64,000 nucleotides of DNA from Trichomonas tenax (GCA_023091735.1 JALKBU010000008.1:1-64000); one strand, 5' to 3'. Positions 10,501 through 19,912 are shown, numbered from the stretch's first letter. Made by a program: numbers and translations. Notes: generated by a model not told the origin, from the sequence alone.

Positions 10501-13500
10501 TCGTTAAGAGTATCGAGTGCTGGATGTGATGAAGGCTTCCATTTGAATAAAATCGAAAATATTAAATAATACAGAATATCTTCTTTTTCACTTTTTGTTA
10601 ATTCAATTTTTTCTGTAATTATGAGATCGAGAATTGTTACAAATATTTGAGGTCTAAACTTGCTTCCGAGCTCTCCCAAAGCTCCACATGTTAAATCGAT
10701 TGACATCAAGAGCTTTTTCATATTCGCAAATATCTGAATAATAAACAACATCATCACCATACAAGGATTTCCTGGATTGACAGCACAAAAGATTATTGGC
10801 CAAAGGAACCAAGCAGGACCAAAAATATAGCTTTCATTTGGCTTTGCTGCAGCAATTATACTCTCAACTTCTTTCACATATTTAGGGAAGCATCCATACC
10901 AAGCAAGAAAAGGAAGGAAAGAATAAGCATTGCCTGTGAATAAAGATTTGACTTCATTGAACAGTTCAGGTGAAAGAATTTGTGGACTTAAATTATTGAT
11001 GCTCAAATTGATGTATGAAGATAACAAATATGTAGTTGTAAGATTTTTGATTTGAAGAATTCCAATAATTCTCAAAATTGCTCTGATTATTGTTTCATCA
11101 TTTGTTGAAATCAATTCAATCAGATTAACAATGTGCTTTGATTGAATCTTGTTTTCATTTGTAGAAGTGAGACTTGTCTTTTGTAACAGCAGTTCAAATA
11201 AGAAAAGCAAATGTTGTATTTGCTTTGTGTCAGGAATCATAAAGCAACTCGAAAGAATTAAGTTCAAATCAATTTTTGATGGATCAATTGAATGCATGTA
11301 ATCAATGATTTGAGCAATTTGATATCTGCAGGCATCAACATCAATATTATCAAATCTTGGACGCTTCGAGTTTGGTGCTCCACATATATCACCTTCTTTT
11401 GGAACATACCAAAAGTAAACTCTGAGAATTTCAACGATATCAGGAAATCCAATGAATTCCAAAAACTTGGGACAAATAATAACAAGAATTTGCATCCAAT
11501 GCTTCAGGATCATCAAAACATCCGGACAAACATACCAAATGTTGATATTGATTAATATCTCTGAGAATATTTGATCCTTCAATTCAGGCAATGTTGTTAA
11601 TTGGAAGAAAGTGAAGAATTGCTGATATAATTCGTATGAAATAACCTTTTCGCCATATAATGTGAGCAAATATGAAATATAACCAATTTTGTTATCTTTT
11701 GCAAAATCTCTTAATCCTTCTTCAGAGCTTAATGCAGATTTCATGATTATCGACAATGAAAGAGAAGGGGCAATTTCGTAAATTGATCCATCCGCAAAAT
11801 TAAAACTGAACAATGCAAATAAAGGAATAATTAAATCGAACTTCCAAAGTGAGATTAATGTATCGGCAAAAGATGTTGCATATTCTCTTACAGTATTAAT
11901 AGTTTTCGGCTTTGACTTGAAGAAAGCATATGCAGAAGGATAATTATCATGCAAAGGTCCGTTAAGCAAGAACTGAGTTTGTTGTTGTTGTGGAACCATT
12001 GGAAAGACACCTCCACTGATAATTTCGAAATTTGATGAATTTGGATATGATTTTCTGAATCCAAGTGCAAAATTAGTTAACATGGCATTGTCGGATAAAT
12101 TAACATTTCCTAATGATCTTTGAACATTATTTGCTTTTACAATTACAGACCAGGGTGAGTTTGCTTTGCTCTTCTTGAACGTGATCGTAATTAAATGGAA
12201 AATATCATCAGGAAGTTCAATTTCGCAATCAGCAGTTTCTGAAGATGTTGGACGCACAACGGACATTCTCAATGAATCATTTATCAATGAAAATGCAAAT
12301 GTTGTTTTTTCATTACCAAAAACTAGTGACATAAAGATCTGATAATTAAATATTTCTCTAATAGAGAGCCAACAAATTGCTGTGAAACCGTTACCGATTT
12401 CTTTGCTCAATGTGGCATTTAAAACTTCTCTATCATTTAATGCTGTAAGTTCATGTTTTCTGTATACATCTGTTAATATATTATCAAGTGTTTTGATGAA
12501 TTTTGGATGATATTTGCACAATAATAAATTCGTCAAAGGACAAAGTAAAGAAACAAACTGTTTCACGACATTTGGATTCGAAATAAACATCGCAATTTTT
12601 GATACTACGTTCAACATTGCATCTAATTGTTCATTTGTGTAAATATCTGTACTTGATGATCTTGCTTGATATAGAAGTGAAATAATGAATGAATCCAATT
12701 CTCCTTCATGAACTTTTGTTATATTTTCATTTGAAAATTTCATCAAATCTGAGAAAAATTTAAGAATTGGAATCATCATTGATGTTTGATCGACAATTTT
12801 CATTACTATTTTAACGAATAACGATTTGCTGATAATACATTTTGAATAGTCAATCATGTGAATATTACCACAAATGATCATTTTCTGAAATAAAGTAAGA
12901 AATGAAGAAGGAAATTGATTGTTTGGAAACATGTGCTCAAAAATTGCTGGAATTAATTGCAATACATCTGCATGAAGATAAGTTCGTAGTGAATAGTCTA
13001 AAATGAAAGCAATATATTGTTCTAATGTTGGAATATATGAATCTTCTACCGGTAATCGTGTTAAAACTGTTGTGAGATTTTTAACAAAATACTTCAAGTG
13101 ATTAATAATATTGCTTTGAACAGTCATTAGATTAAGGATTAATTGTATAATGTGATTAATAAGATTAACGTATCTTTCAGTAAACTGTTCATTAGAGAAA
13201 GAACTTGCAATTCCTTGTATTAAAGCTTCCATGATTGCATCTGTCTGAATATCATCGCAAACATAATTTTGGATGAAAATTGTTGTTTCTGGCCACAAAA
13301 CTTCTTCATAGAATCCTAAAACTAAAGCAGATAAAAACATCGGCTCTCTGAGAATCAAATTGCGCATATTGGATTTTTCCATGAGGGATATGAAAAACGA
13401 ATATAAACGTTCTCTTGCTGCTTCAATATCATCAGTTGGCGTATAAATCATATTTTGATTTCTTAAAAATATAAAAGCATCTCTTATTAGCCTAATGATA

Positions 13501-14909
13501 TGTTTTGATCCAAGCATAAGTTTTGAAACTTTAAATAAGTTCTTTTCACATCTAATGAAAAATTCTGTAAGAAGTAATGGATAAATCATAAATTGAGTCA
13601 ATGTTTTCTGTACAGAATCGGCACCTTCACTTAACATTCTTATGAAAGCTTTATCACGCAGGCAGTTGATCAATTCGAAATTTTCGCATGTTTTGTAGTT
13701 AATTCCTGGATCAAATAAAGGTAATTTTAATAAATCATCAGTAAATGCTGTATTTTTGAGATTTTCCGAATGTTTATCAAGTAAATGAAAGAATGCTGCA
13801 TATGTTAATATTGATTTCAGATTTGTATCTGAAATTAATGAAATGAGAAAGTTTTCGATTGAAGATGGACTGTTAATAAAGATATTATCGATAATAACTA
13901 ACATTGTATTTGCTTCTTTGTTGAATATTTGCGAAAGATCTTTAATTTGTGGTAAATTAACTTTTTCATTTGGATGAAATCCATTTTGGAAAGTTTTAAC
14001 AGTAGAAAAACAATATTCAGCACCAACTGATAAATTCATTACTAATTTTGCATGCTCTTTTGATTCAGGCCAAATATTATGATCATTTTCTTCGATTTTT
14101 TGCAAGAATTTTGGTACCAATGACTGTATAAACGATACATGTTCGCTGTGCGATGAAAAAGCCAATAACTTTCCAAACAATTGTGTTGCAACTAAATCTA
14201 AATCAAGAACTCTGAACGAAATATAGGATATAAACGCATCTGCTACTGACTGATTGAAGATTTCCGGATGCATTTCTATCGCAATTTCAGCTGCTTCTAT
14301 TGTATTGAAGTATAAATCTTTATTTAGATTTTTGGATTGAAAAACTTTCCTGAATGATTTGTCTAGCATCGATGCAACTTGTTTCGGATACTTTGTTGTG
14401 CTCATGAAGAAGAATTTAAGCGCATGTAAGTGTTTTACTTCAAATTGCGACGATTTATTAATAATTAAGTTAAAAATGTAAGTAAACACTGAAATTGAAA
14501 TCGAAGGGTATAATAAAGCAGTATCAGAAAGCAAAGCATTTAATATCGAATATCCAAAACTGAATTCTAAATTTTCTAATGAATATGAAACCCAACCGAT
14601 GAATGTAAGGAATAAGGAAATCGCACCATATTTACCATGTGAACCTGGATTTTGCAATAATGATTCAACAATTTGATGAATATAAGGATATGTGAATTCA
14701 ATGTCTTGTAGAATTTTCGAAATACTCTCACCTTGTCTTAATTTCATTCTTACTTGTTCGATTTGTTCATCGTTGTAAATTGGATATTTTATCTGTGTGA
14801 AAATCTCGAAGAGAGAGTCATCTCTTGGTATAGAAATTCGGCCCTCTGTCTTCGCTAAATAAAGGATGGGAGTAAAAGGTTCCTCATAAAACTCAATTTT
14901 CTCATCCAT
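7551..14909 (-). CDS. BEACH-domain/WD40 protein (neurobeachin/LYST/Lvs type, 2452 aa)
   Basis: This is a BEACH-family scaffold, a class acting in vesicle traffic and lysosome or phagosome size control. Residues 1-840 and 960-1640 form an alpha-solenoid. A concanavalin-A-like insert lies at about 845-955 (FTAICWLSIREIF to ALGF). A Cys/His-rich patch (CYAYCPFRLCTNHH) and a basic stretch (KRKRSSS) follow near 1660-1700. A PH-like domain is at about 1742-1825. The BEACH domain at about 1845-2125 shows ISNFAYLMLLNVLSGR, YPVFPWI, GYKQRGPDAEKAFNLF and FTTPHPQR. WD40-like repeats fill about 2140-2452. Length and order match the family. The ATG at 14907-14909 follows AACGAAAAATAA, with AAAAAAGTCAACC upstream as a weak form of the initiator-like motif. 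Antisense frames inside are shadows. Confidence 0.93.
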   Translation of the reverse strand: MDEKIEFYEEPFTPILYLAKTEGRISIPRDDSLFEIFTQIKYPIYNDEQIEQVRMKLRQGESISKILQDIEFTYPYIHQIVESLLQNPGSHGKYGAISLFLTFIGWVSYSLENLEFSFGYSILNALLSDTALLYPSISISVFTYIFNLIINKSSQFEVKHLHALKFFFMSTTKYPKQVASMLDKSFRKVFQSKNLNKDLYFNTIEAAEIAIEMHPEIFNQSVADAFISYISFRVLDLDLVATQLFGKLLAFSSHSEHVSFIQSLVPKFLQKIEENDHNIWPESKEHAKLVMNLSVGAEYCFSTVKTFQNGFHPNEKVNLPQIKDLSQIFNKEANTMLVIIDNIFINSPSSIENFLISLISDTNLKSILTYAAFFHLLDKHSENLKNTAFTDDLLKLPLFDPGINYKTCENFELINCLRDKAFIRMLSEGADSVQKTLTQFMIYPLLLTEFFIRCEKNLFKVSKLMLGSKHIIRLIRDAFIFLRNQNMIYTPTDDIEAARERLYSFFISLMEKSNMRNLILREPMFLSALVLGFYEEVLWPETTIFIQNYVCDDIQTDAIMEALIQGIASSFSNEQFTERYVNLINHIIQLILNLMTVQSNIINHLKYFVKNLTTVLTRLPVEDSYIPTLEQYIAFILDYSLRTYLHADVLQLIPAIFEHMFPNNQFPSSFLTLFQKMIICGNIHMIDYSKCIISKSLFVKIVMKIVDQTSMMIPILKFFSDLMKFSNENITKVHEGELDSFIISLLYQARSSSTDIYTNEQLDAMLNVVSKIAMFISNPNVVKQFVSLLCPLTNLLLCKYHPKFIKTLDNILTDVYRKHELTALNDREVLNATLSKEIGNGFTAICWLSIREIFNYQIFMSLVFGNEKTTFAFSLINDSLRMSVVRPTSSETADCEIELPDDIFHLITITFKKSKANSPWSVIVKANNVQRSLGNVNLSDNAMLTNFALGFRKSYPNSSNFEIISGGVFPMVPQQQQTQFLLNGPLHDNYPSAYAFFKSKPKTINTVREYATSFADTLISLWKFDLIIPLFALFSFNFADGSIYEIAPSLSLSIIMKSALSSEEGLRDFAKDNKIGYISYLLTLYGEKVISYELYQQFFTFFQLTTLPELKDQIFSEILININIWYVCPDVLMILKHWMQILVIICPKFLEFIGFPDIVEILRVYFWYVPKEGDICGAPNSKRPRFDNIDVDACRYQIAQIIDYMHSIDPSKIDLNLILSSCFMIPDTKQIQHLLFLFELLLQKTSLTSTNENKIQSKHIVNLIELISTNDETIIRAILRIIGILQIKNLTTTYLLSSYINLSINNLSPQILSPELFNEVKSLFTGNAYSFLPFLAWYGCFPKYVKEVESIIAAAKPNESYIFGPAWFLWPIIFCAVNPGNPCMVMMLFIIQIFANMKKLLMSIDLTCGALGELGSKFRPQIFVTILDLIITEKIELTKSEKEDILYYLIFSILFKWKPSSHPALDTLNETQEVEKAEFEMSGNILFENISKLKSEKYRTQFGFQFNSNGVWKDYELSKQILLLLPQTTVFSSFLTSIIRHIDPNFELPDHQSYNPLNIEPLEDIIKDIFERNSNQLNEEVMVISEYATFVVKTSYEHPFVNEIVNEVANYESPYFKNLLEERSSNHDRWSRLWSALRSDGGPWDPVRGQTRTPEHKKRDNIDCYAYCPFRLCTNHHYTDHADATYRSSDRKDPIKVVPKRKRSSSVAFSVEDAVPESGSLLVENVEMVNESIKQAKSAKQIMSLPCKIIKPKTAKNGIFQFYEDRIYIVREDSVIVINNEDVNHIYLRSRFHRLTAIEIFTCNTNPLFIDFEGPVFKILSKISHFIPAKVQVLPFAQNFNSLPITEDWVNCKISNFAYLMLLNVLSGRSFNDLAQYPVFPWIIFDTTSKSLDFSNPEIFRDFTKPMGAHNQENIKKLIHLADEQKLNVRNRYFFSSGPVSRLIICLYLLRIEPFASIHIDLQSGHFDCPDRLVFSYAESLKIVLSILNDYRELIPEFFYMPEFLINSNGFNLGEVRGKKIEGIEIPPWAHNPIDFVYKNRKALESNYVSQNINNWIDLIWGYKQRGPDAEKAFNLFDPKLYEDVWKKFDQFSNNFDASSLEDFLSMIGQIPAQIFTTPHPQRKILPPTILPFSDTLQLQPFRFISIEENVMTLIDQSGNIIVYTLKQCPTKIEITEHSRPNIQLNSNYFKMFDTPEKLLFATNDKGTVVVANKNCSGAFIIQSGQNISNVSVNQITMPQNKPVRISSCGSWILVCGNDSTTSVFRSVHRTLHSLQYTTQSYKNNAICSYINDTFKVQIIGSDDGTLTVSSLGTGQIIHIIDLGPNAIPRRVSVTPQWGFIVVEYLKQFGAEQQIYLSVYNINGYHIKENRIGSKIVAWTFWSSPRGFDYMCTINEKGSISICEVYYLLFSPLSRTMSNVIYVKFIQSIGAIVAANREGTISFIPYYDKEDW

Positions 14910-15128
14910 TTATTTTTCGTTGAATTTTTTTTCTGGTTGACTTTTTTGAGTTTTGCGATTTTTAACGAGTAAACCCCCTATCAAGCCAAACTGAGAAGAC
15001 ATTTACGTGCTTTTCAGGGGTGGTGAGTATGTTTATAGCATTTGATTGTCTATTTAACTTGAGGATCTCCATGCCTCCATGAGATTTCATCGAATTTTGA
15101 CATGTAAAATAACGAAAGTCACCATTTT

Positions 15129-15164
15129 CGACAAAAGTAACACCTCGAGGCGTCACTTTTGTCG
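15129..15164. repeat. 36-bp near-perfect palindrome
   Basis: The two 18-nt halves are complementary except at two positions and meet at CTCGAG. Each half begins with CGACAAAAGT, continuing AAC or GAC, so the palindrome carries two opposed copies of an AAAAGTRAC string close to the initiator-like motif AAAAGTGACA. It lies 220 bp upstream of the BEACH gene start, just before a second hairpin. Confidence 0.65.
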
Positions 15165-15174
15165 AATATTTCCA

Positions 15175-15251
15175 TTCTTGATACAAAAGTGAACCATTTT
15201 AGAAAAGTTACTTTTTGTAAACTTTTCAAAATGTGTTACTTTTGTCAAGAA
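15175..15251. repeat. 77-nt imperfect hairpin with ACAAAAGTRAC in both arms
   Basis: The left arm (about 15175-15209, TTCTTGATACAAAAGTGAAC onward) pairs with the right arm (about 15220-15251, ending TGTTACTTTTGTCAAGAA) with a few mismatches and bulges. Like the palindrome 10 bp before it, the arms hold opposed copies of ACAAAAGTRAC. No coding sense is visible. The 74-codon minus frame over this region is probably chance. Confidence 0.6.
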
Positions 15252-15528
15252 TTTCAAATTTTCAGTAATATGAAATGTAAAAGTTTGACACTTTACATGT
15301 CAAATAAAAGACGATAGCGCAATTTTGTCTAACTCTCGTAAACTTTCAAACATTACATTAAAAAATATTTATGTTCAATAAAGACAGTTTAAACAAGTTC
15401 TTTGTCAACAACTGAGCTTTGAACTTCACCAAAAGCATATATATTAACTTTTCCGCCTGATTTAGGACGCAAATCGGATCAAAAAAGTGCCATTATACCC
15501 TTCTTTTCAATGAATGAATTAACATGTT
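15252..15528. other. intergenic, nothing recognised
   Basis: AT-rich spacer between the hairpins and the BspA-like relics. One TTTACATGTCAAA string, resembling the initiator-like motif, lies near 15292-15304 but no gene follows it. Confidence 0.4.
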
Positions 15529-15717
15529 TTGACTAAATTCGTCGATCAAGGATATAATTTTCAGACAGTCGATGACGAAACATGCTCTTTTGGAGTAAGT
15601 GGAAGTGCAGAAGCAAATGCATTAGTAAATTCAAATTCATTTTCAGGAATTGTCAATATTCCAAGTTATGCGACTTTCTTAAGAATAAAATACCGAGTAG
15701 TGAAAACAACTCAATAA
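15529..15717 (+). pseudogene. BspA-like N-terminal fragment, copy A
   Basis: The 62-codon frame has no ATG (it begins at TTG). It reads FVDQGYNFQTVDDETCS, FGVSGSAEANALVNSN and SFSGIVNIPSYATFLR, the kind of sequence that precedes the leucine-rich repeats in trichomonad BspA-like proteins. It stops at TAA after a few more residues. Downstream to 15990 one frame gives GYLFIPKSVKLFDKN, perhaps further degraded repeat sequence. A second copy begins at about 16079. Confidence 0.5.
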
Positions 15718-16078
15718 TATCGTAAGAATTAAAAAAAAAATGTTACTTTACCAAATATATATAATTTATATTAGAACTAATCGCAATAGATACATTTTGG
15801 GGATCAATTGTCGGATATTTGTTCATTCCAAAATCTGTAAAACTTTTTGATAAGAATGTCCAAATAATGTCAAACGAAAATGTCTATTGTCCAAATGTTT
15901 CAAATCAAAATCACAAATATCAAACATGCTTGTTTAGAGGCTTAATCAATTTACATTATTTGCTGTCTATATTACCTTTTGTTTCTTCTCTTTGAAGATT
16001 TAAATTTGTTATGAATCGAATCATATAATAGTGTGATTTGAATCTTATTATGTTTTATTTACTCAGTGCTGTTAGACT

Positions 16079-16210
16079 AAATTTATTGATAGAGGTTATA
16101 GCTTTGAGATAATTGATAATAAGAAACGTTTATTTGGAGTTAGCGTAAGTCAAGATGCAAAAGCTTTAGTTAACCCAAATTCATTATCAGATTCTGTAAA
16201 TATTTGTTTT
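16079..16210 (+). pseudogene. BspA-like N-terminal fragment, copy B
   Basis: The segment reads FIDRGYSFEIIDNKKRL, FGVSVSQDAKALVNPN and SLSDSVNI, aligning residue by residue with copy A 550 bp upstream. There is no start codon and no leucine-rich repeats follow. The pair suggests a tandem duplication that has since decayed. It ends less than 200 bp before the start of the coiled-coil gene at 16388. Confidence 0.45.
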
Positions 16211-16387
16211 AGTACCAATTTTTGTGCAATAAAAAATAATGTCATGCCTGAAAAATCAAAAATCGTGAATAAAATATACTCAATTTGTTACAAAGAAAAG
16301 ATTTGCAGAATAAAAACGAAAATTCATTATTTCGTGCGTTGAAAACTTGTCAAAAATTTTATTTCCAAGTTTTCAGCAACATCTTAA

Positions 16388-18655
16388 ATGAGTGACACAA
16401 AATCAAATGTCGTTACCGATGCTGCTGAAAACAAAGAAACCGATGACAGTCATTCGATGGCGAATCTCTCAGGAATTCTCTCGAATTCGTTGGAATCAAG
16501 TCAACAACCAAACATTAGCAGTATTATAGGTGATTCAGACATACAACAAACAAATGAGACAATACTGGAAGAACAAAATCACGAAAATAAAGAAGAAAAA
16601 CCAGAAAATGACAATCAATTTCTTTCATTAAAGAATATTTTGACCGAGAATGTCAATCTACCAATTGATAAGGAGAAAAAAGAACCTCTCATCAAACAAA
16701 AACAGGAAGAAAAGCAAAAAAAGCAAAATAACGAAATTCAAGAAGTTAAAAACGTAGATAAAGCAGAAGAAAATAAGCAAAATACAGAAAAAGAAGAGGA
16801 AAATTTAAATGAATTAGAAACAAAGCAAGAAATTCAAAATAACGAAAAAATTGAAACTCAAAGCGAAACGACAATGGATGAAGCACAATCTACTATTGAA
16901 ACAAACGAAGAGAAATCAAGTGAATTAGTTTCTCAAACAGAAATAAAAAATAACGAATCTGAAGAAGCACAAAATAAAGAAGAAAAAAACACGGATAAAA
17001 CTACAGATATCGAAACTAAAGAAAAGACTTATAATCAAACAGCTGTATCACCAATAATTAACGAAGTTTTAGAAAAATCACCTCTTTTTCGTACAGAAAC
17101 AGAGTCTAAGCCACACCCAGAACAAAGCAACGATAATAATGAAACTAAAGCAGAAAATAAACCAATTGAAGAAAATTCAATTTCAAATCACGAAGAAAAC
17201 CACCAACAGACAAATAACAGTGAACCACCAAAACTCAAAATCAACAGAGACTTCAATTTAGATCTAAAAAGAATGTTAAATCAAGACTGTGCGCAAACTT
17301 CATTATCATCACAAAGAAGAAGTCAAACGTCGCATCCTTTTGTTACAAGGAAAGATGAAAAACCTCAAATACAGTTATCAGATCCTAAAAAGAAAAGATC
17401 TCTTGCTGAACAGATGGAAGCGGCTGAGAGATTGGCGCAAGTGAAGAAATATCCTGAACCAAAAAACACCCACCTAATCGAACATGCTCAAACATCACGA
17501 AAACCGAGGCCGAAAACAATGCTTTATTCAGGCCGTCGTAATCAACAAACAGAAATCAAAGCGCCACCTGAGTTCATAGAAATGATAACAGGATGTCCTT
17601 ACAAGAAAGAACCTCCTCCAAATTTGTTATCGCTAAAAAACAAAGAAAAAGAAAGCAAAGTTTCTTCTGATGAAGTCATAAAGATGACTGATAAGATCTT
17701 AGCAGGACAGAATCTAAGCATATATGACCCTGCAACAATTGCCGATGTTATCAATGAATTGTCAAATCGAAGAGTTCAAGCAATGAAAGATCAAAATTAT
17801 GCATTATCACAAAAATTGCGCGAAATATCTGAGAAAATGAGAGTTGAATATAGAAAACGAGATAGAGATCTGTTTTATAAGGATTACATTGATGAAGTTA
17901 ATCAAAAATGCGAAGAAGCAAAAGAAAGTCAGAAAAATCTCGAAGCTGAATGGAAACAAAGATTTAAAGCTTTCGATCAAAATTCTCTTGATGAATTAAA
18001 AGATTTAGAAGAGAGGCAAGCAGAGAAAAATGCAGAATTAGAAGAATATTGGCAATCAGATGCTGTATACAGAAAATTCAATAAAAAGAGTTCCCAATTG
18101 TTGTTGGCACTTCAAAATCAAAAGAATCATGCATTAACTGGTGATTTATCAGGTGCTGCATTTCTACAAAGGATAACAAAGAGATTAGAAGCCCAAGAGA
18201 TTGAACAAAAAACAAATGAAATGCAGTTGAGTTATGATAGAGATAAAGCTTCATTAATCAATTTGCAAAAGAATGAAATCACAAATCTTAAGCAATTCCA
18301 TGAAGTTCAGAGGCAGAAGCTCATTATGCAATACAATGCTGCAATGGAGACGTCTAAAAATAGAATTAAAGCACTTGAAAAAATGGTCGAAGAAAGTTCA
18401 GATTTCGAGAAATTTTGTGCTAAAAAGTTTAAGAAACCTTCTGAAGTTGTGATGCCAATGACAACAACAATCAATGGTGGTCAAGACATTCCAACATGTG
18501 GAAAGATGCGCGCTATGCCTCGTAATACGAGTGTTCTTAAATCATTTAGAGAATCAACAGTTTCAACTCCTTTGCAATTGCCTGGAGTGAAAATGAACAA
18601 ACAAAAACTCAAAGTCATCGATGACAAACCCAAAAAGAAAAAAGCAGAATTTTAA
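16388..18655 (+). CDS. coiled-coil protein with long charged disordered N-terminus (755 aa)
   Basis: Residues 1-290 are low-complexity, dominated by Glu, Lys, Asn and Gln, and likely disordered. Residues about 290-420 are basic and Pro/Ser-rich. From about 440 the protein turns helical: SSDEVIKMTDKILAGQ, YDPATIADVINELSNRR, then a coiled coil at about 470-690 (RVEYRKRDRDLFYKDYID, ERQAEKNAELEEYW). The C-terminus is a basic tail with KPKKKKAEF at the end. No membrane segment is seen. Helix-rich proteins of this plan form large families in trichomonads, but I cannot name this one. Upstream lies ACTTGTCAAAAAT about 40 nt before the ATG, only a partial match to the initiator-like motif. The stop is TAA. 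Confidence 0.85.
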   Translation: MSDTKSNVVTDAAENKETDDSHSMANLSGILSNSLESSQQPNISSIIGDSDIQQTNETILEEQNHENKEEKPENDNQFLSLKNILTENVNLPIDKEKKEPLIKQKQEEKQKKQNNEIQEVKNVDKAEENKQNTEKEEENLNELETKQEIQNNEKIETQSETTMDEAQSTIETNEEKSSELVSQTEIKNNESEEAQNKEEKNTDKTTDIETKEKTYNQTAVSPIINEVLEKSPLFRTETESKPHPEQSNDNNETKAENKPIEENSISNHEENHQQTNNSEPPKLKINRDFNLDLKRMLNQDCAQTSLSSQRRSQTSHPFVTRKDEKPQIQLSDPKKKRSLAEQMEAAERLAQVKKYPEPKNTHLIEHAQTSRKPRPKTMLYSGRRNQQTEIKAPPEFIEMITGCPYKKEPPPNLLSLKNKEKESKVSSDEVIKMTDKILAGQNLSIYDPATIADVINELSNRRVQAMKDQNYALSQKLREISEKMRVEYRKRDRDLFYKDYIDEVNQKCEEAKESQKNLEAEWKQRFKAFDQNSLDELKDLEERQAEKNAELEEYWQSDAVYRKFNKKSSQLLLALQNQKNHALTGDLSGAAFLQRITKRLEAQEIEQKTNEMQLSYDRDKASLINLQKNEITNLKQFHEVQRQKLIMQYNAAMETSKNRIKALEKMVEESSDFEKFCAKKFKKPSEVVMPMTTTINGGQDIPTCGKMRAMPRNTSVLKSFRESTVSTPLQLPGVKMNKQKLKVIDDKPKKKKAEF

Positions 18656-19065
18656 TGTAGAATTCTTTTATAATTACTTATTTTGTTATGTTAATAAATT
18701 GTATGTTAGTTATTTTATATCAACTCTATTTTGTATCAACTCATTTGAAATACTTTTTTATAAATGAAAAAGACTAATTACATCATAATAATGCTTTTAA
18801 GCCACACTATATATGGAGAAGATACAGATAAAAAAACTGAACAATGAGTTCAGTAGATCTATTATTATGAAAAACTAATTCTTTAGTTTATCAATGTGTT
18901 TATGATTTACTGAAATACATTAAAATTTTAAATATTGTGTTTCTGCATTGATATTTAAGTGTAAAAATAGCTGAATTTATGAACCAGGAAAAGCAAAAAT
19001 GAATGAGACTCAAAGAGAATTTTTCTAACTTACATGTCAAAAAGAGTTTACACGACAAAATCTTT
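18656..19065. other. intergenic, nothing recognised
   Basis: About 410 bp of AT-rich spacer between two plus-strand genes. TACATGTCA (19031-19039) and TACACGACA (19049-19057) stand just upstream of the stronger motif at 19066, giving three initiator-like strings in 45 bp. Confidence 0.4.
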
Positions 19066-19075
19066 AAAAGTGACA
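19066..19075 (+). promoter_or_regulatory. initiator-like motif AAAAGTGACA before the nuclease gene
   Basis: AAAAGTGACA ends 10 nt before the ATG at 19086. The same ten bases stand before the genes at 23749 and 56077. Trichomonad mRNAs usually have very short 5' leaders, so a motif this close could be the transcription start itself. That role is inferred. Confidence 0.5.
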
Positions 19076-19085
19076 TGAATTTTTA

Positions 19086-19796
19086 ATGCTTTCTTTGTTT
19101 TTGATTTCTCTGAGTTTGAGGGGAGAAGAGCTCAGGAAATATCTCAAAAAACTTTATCGCGACCACAGAGTCACAGATTATCTTCACGCGAGAATCAATA
19201 TGTACAACGACGTCGATTGTTACAAAGATGAAATATATCGATTATATTCAGGCACTGGAATTCCATCTACATGCCACAAAATCAAAGACATTCCACAAGA
19301 AAACGTTTTACCAGCTAATGCTGAACACGTTGTCCCGCAAAACATTTTTTCTAAAAACAAACCATATGTTTCTGATCTCCACCACTTGTTCTCTGCTGGT
19401 GCTGTAGAGAATAATAGGAGAAGCAATTATATGTTTGGAGAATTTGATCCAAATTTAGCAACTAATTGGTGCATCAACAACACGTGCGTATCAGTGAAGC
19501 CGGAGAATCCCGAAGAATACTCTTGTTTAGCAAAGATCGGTGGTCGAACTTTGTGGATGCCAATTAAAAAGGACCGTGGAGCTGTTGCCCGTGCAGTTTT
19601 ATACTTCCAGACCGTTTATCCAGAGGTTAATATATCAGTTGTTAACAATATTTCTTTATATCTCAAATGGAATCGCGAATATCCACCAACAGAACGTGAT
19701 AAATATAGAAATGAGATGGTGAACATCACGCAGGGTAATAGAAACCCATACGTTGATAATCCAATTTTAGCTGATTGGGTATTTGATTCAAAATAA
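19086..19796 (+). CDS. secreted EndA/Vvn-type endonuclease I (236 aa)
   Basis: This is a likely secreted non-specific DNA/RNA nuclease of the bacterial endonuclease I family (beta-beta-alpha metal fold). Residues 1-12 (MLSLFLISLSLR) form a short hydrophobic signal-like start. AEHVVPQNIF holds the catalytic His81 with Glu80, as in the family's E-H-x-x-P motif. DLHHLFS and NNRRSNYMFG (residues about 96-118) match the metal-binding region, with Asn109, Asn110 or Asn114 as candidate ligand. The C-terminal part has AVLYFQTVYP, LKWNREYPPTERDKYRNE and TQGNRNPYVDNP, close to the family consensus. Length is normal for EndA. The family is mainly bacterial, so horizontal acquisition is plausible. Expected roles are digestion of external nucleic acid or of NETs. 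Confidence 0.9.
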   Translation: MLSLFLISLSLRGEELRKYLKKLYRDHRVTDYLHARINMYNDVDCYKDEIYRLYSGTGIPSTCHKIKDIPQENVLPANAEHVVPQNIFSKNKPYVSDLHHLFSAGAVENNRRSNYMFGEFDPNLATNWCINNTCVSVKPENPEEYSCLAKIGGRTLWMPIKKDRGAVARAVLYFQTVYPEVNISVVNNISLYLKWNREYPPTERDKYRNEMVNITQGNRNPYVDNPILADWVFDSK

Positions 19797-19912
19797 CTCA
19801 TATTTAGTCTAAGTTTGATATTACATACAGTTTATAAATTATTTTATTATTTATTATTGCAAATAGTTAAATATTCAGAAAAATTTTTGTCAAAAAATAA
19901 GGATGAATACAG

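Noticed and set aside
14962..15186. 74-codon minus frame upstream of the BEACH gene
   Set aside because: It covers the palindromes and has no family resemblance; probably chance.
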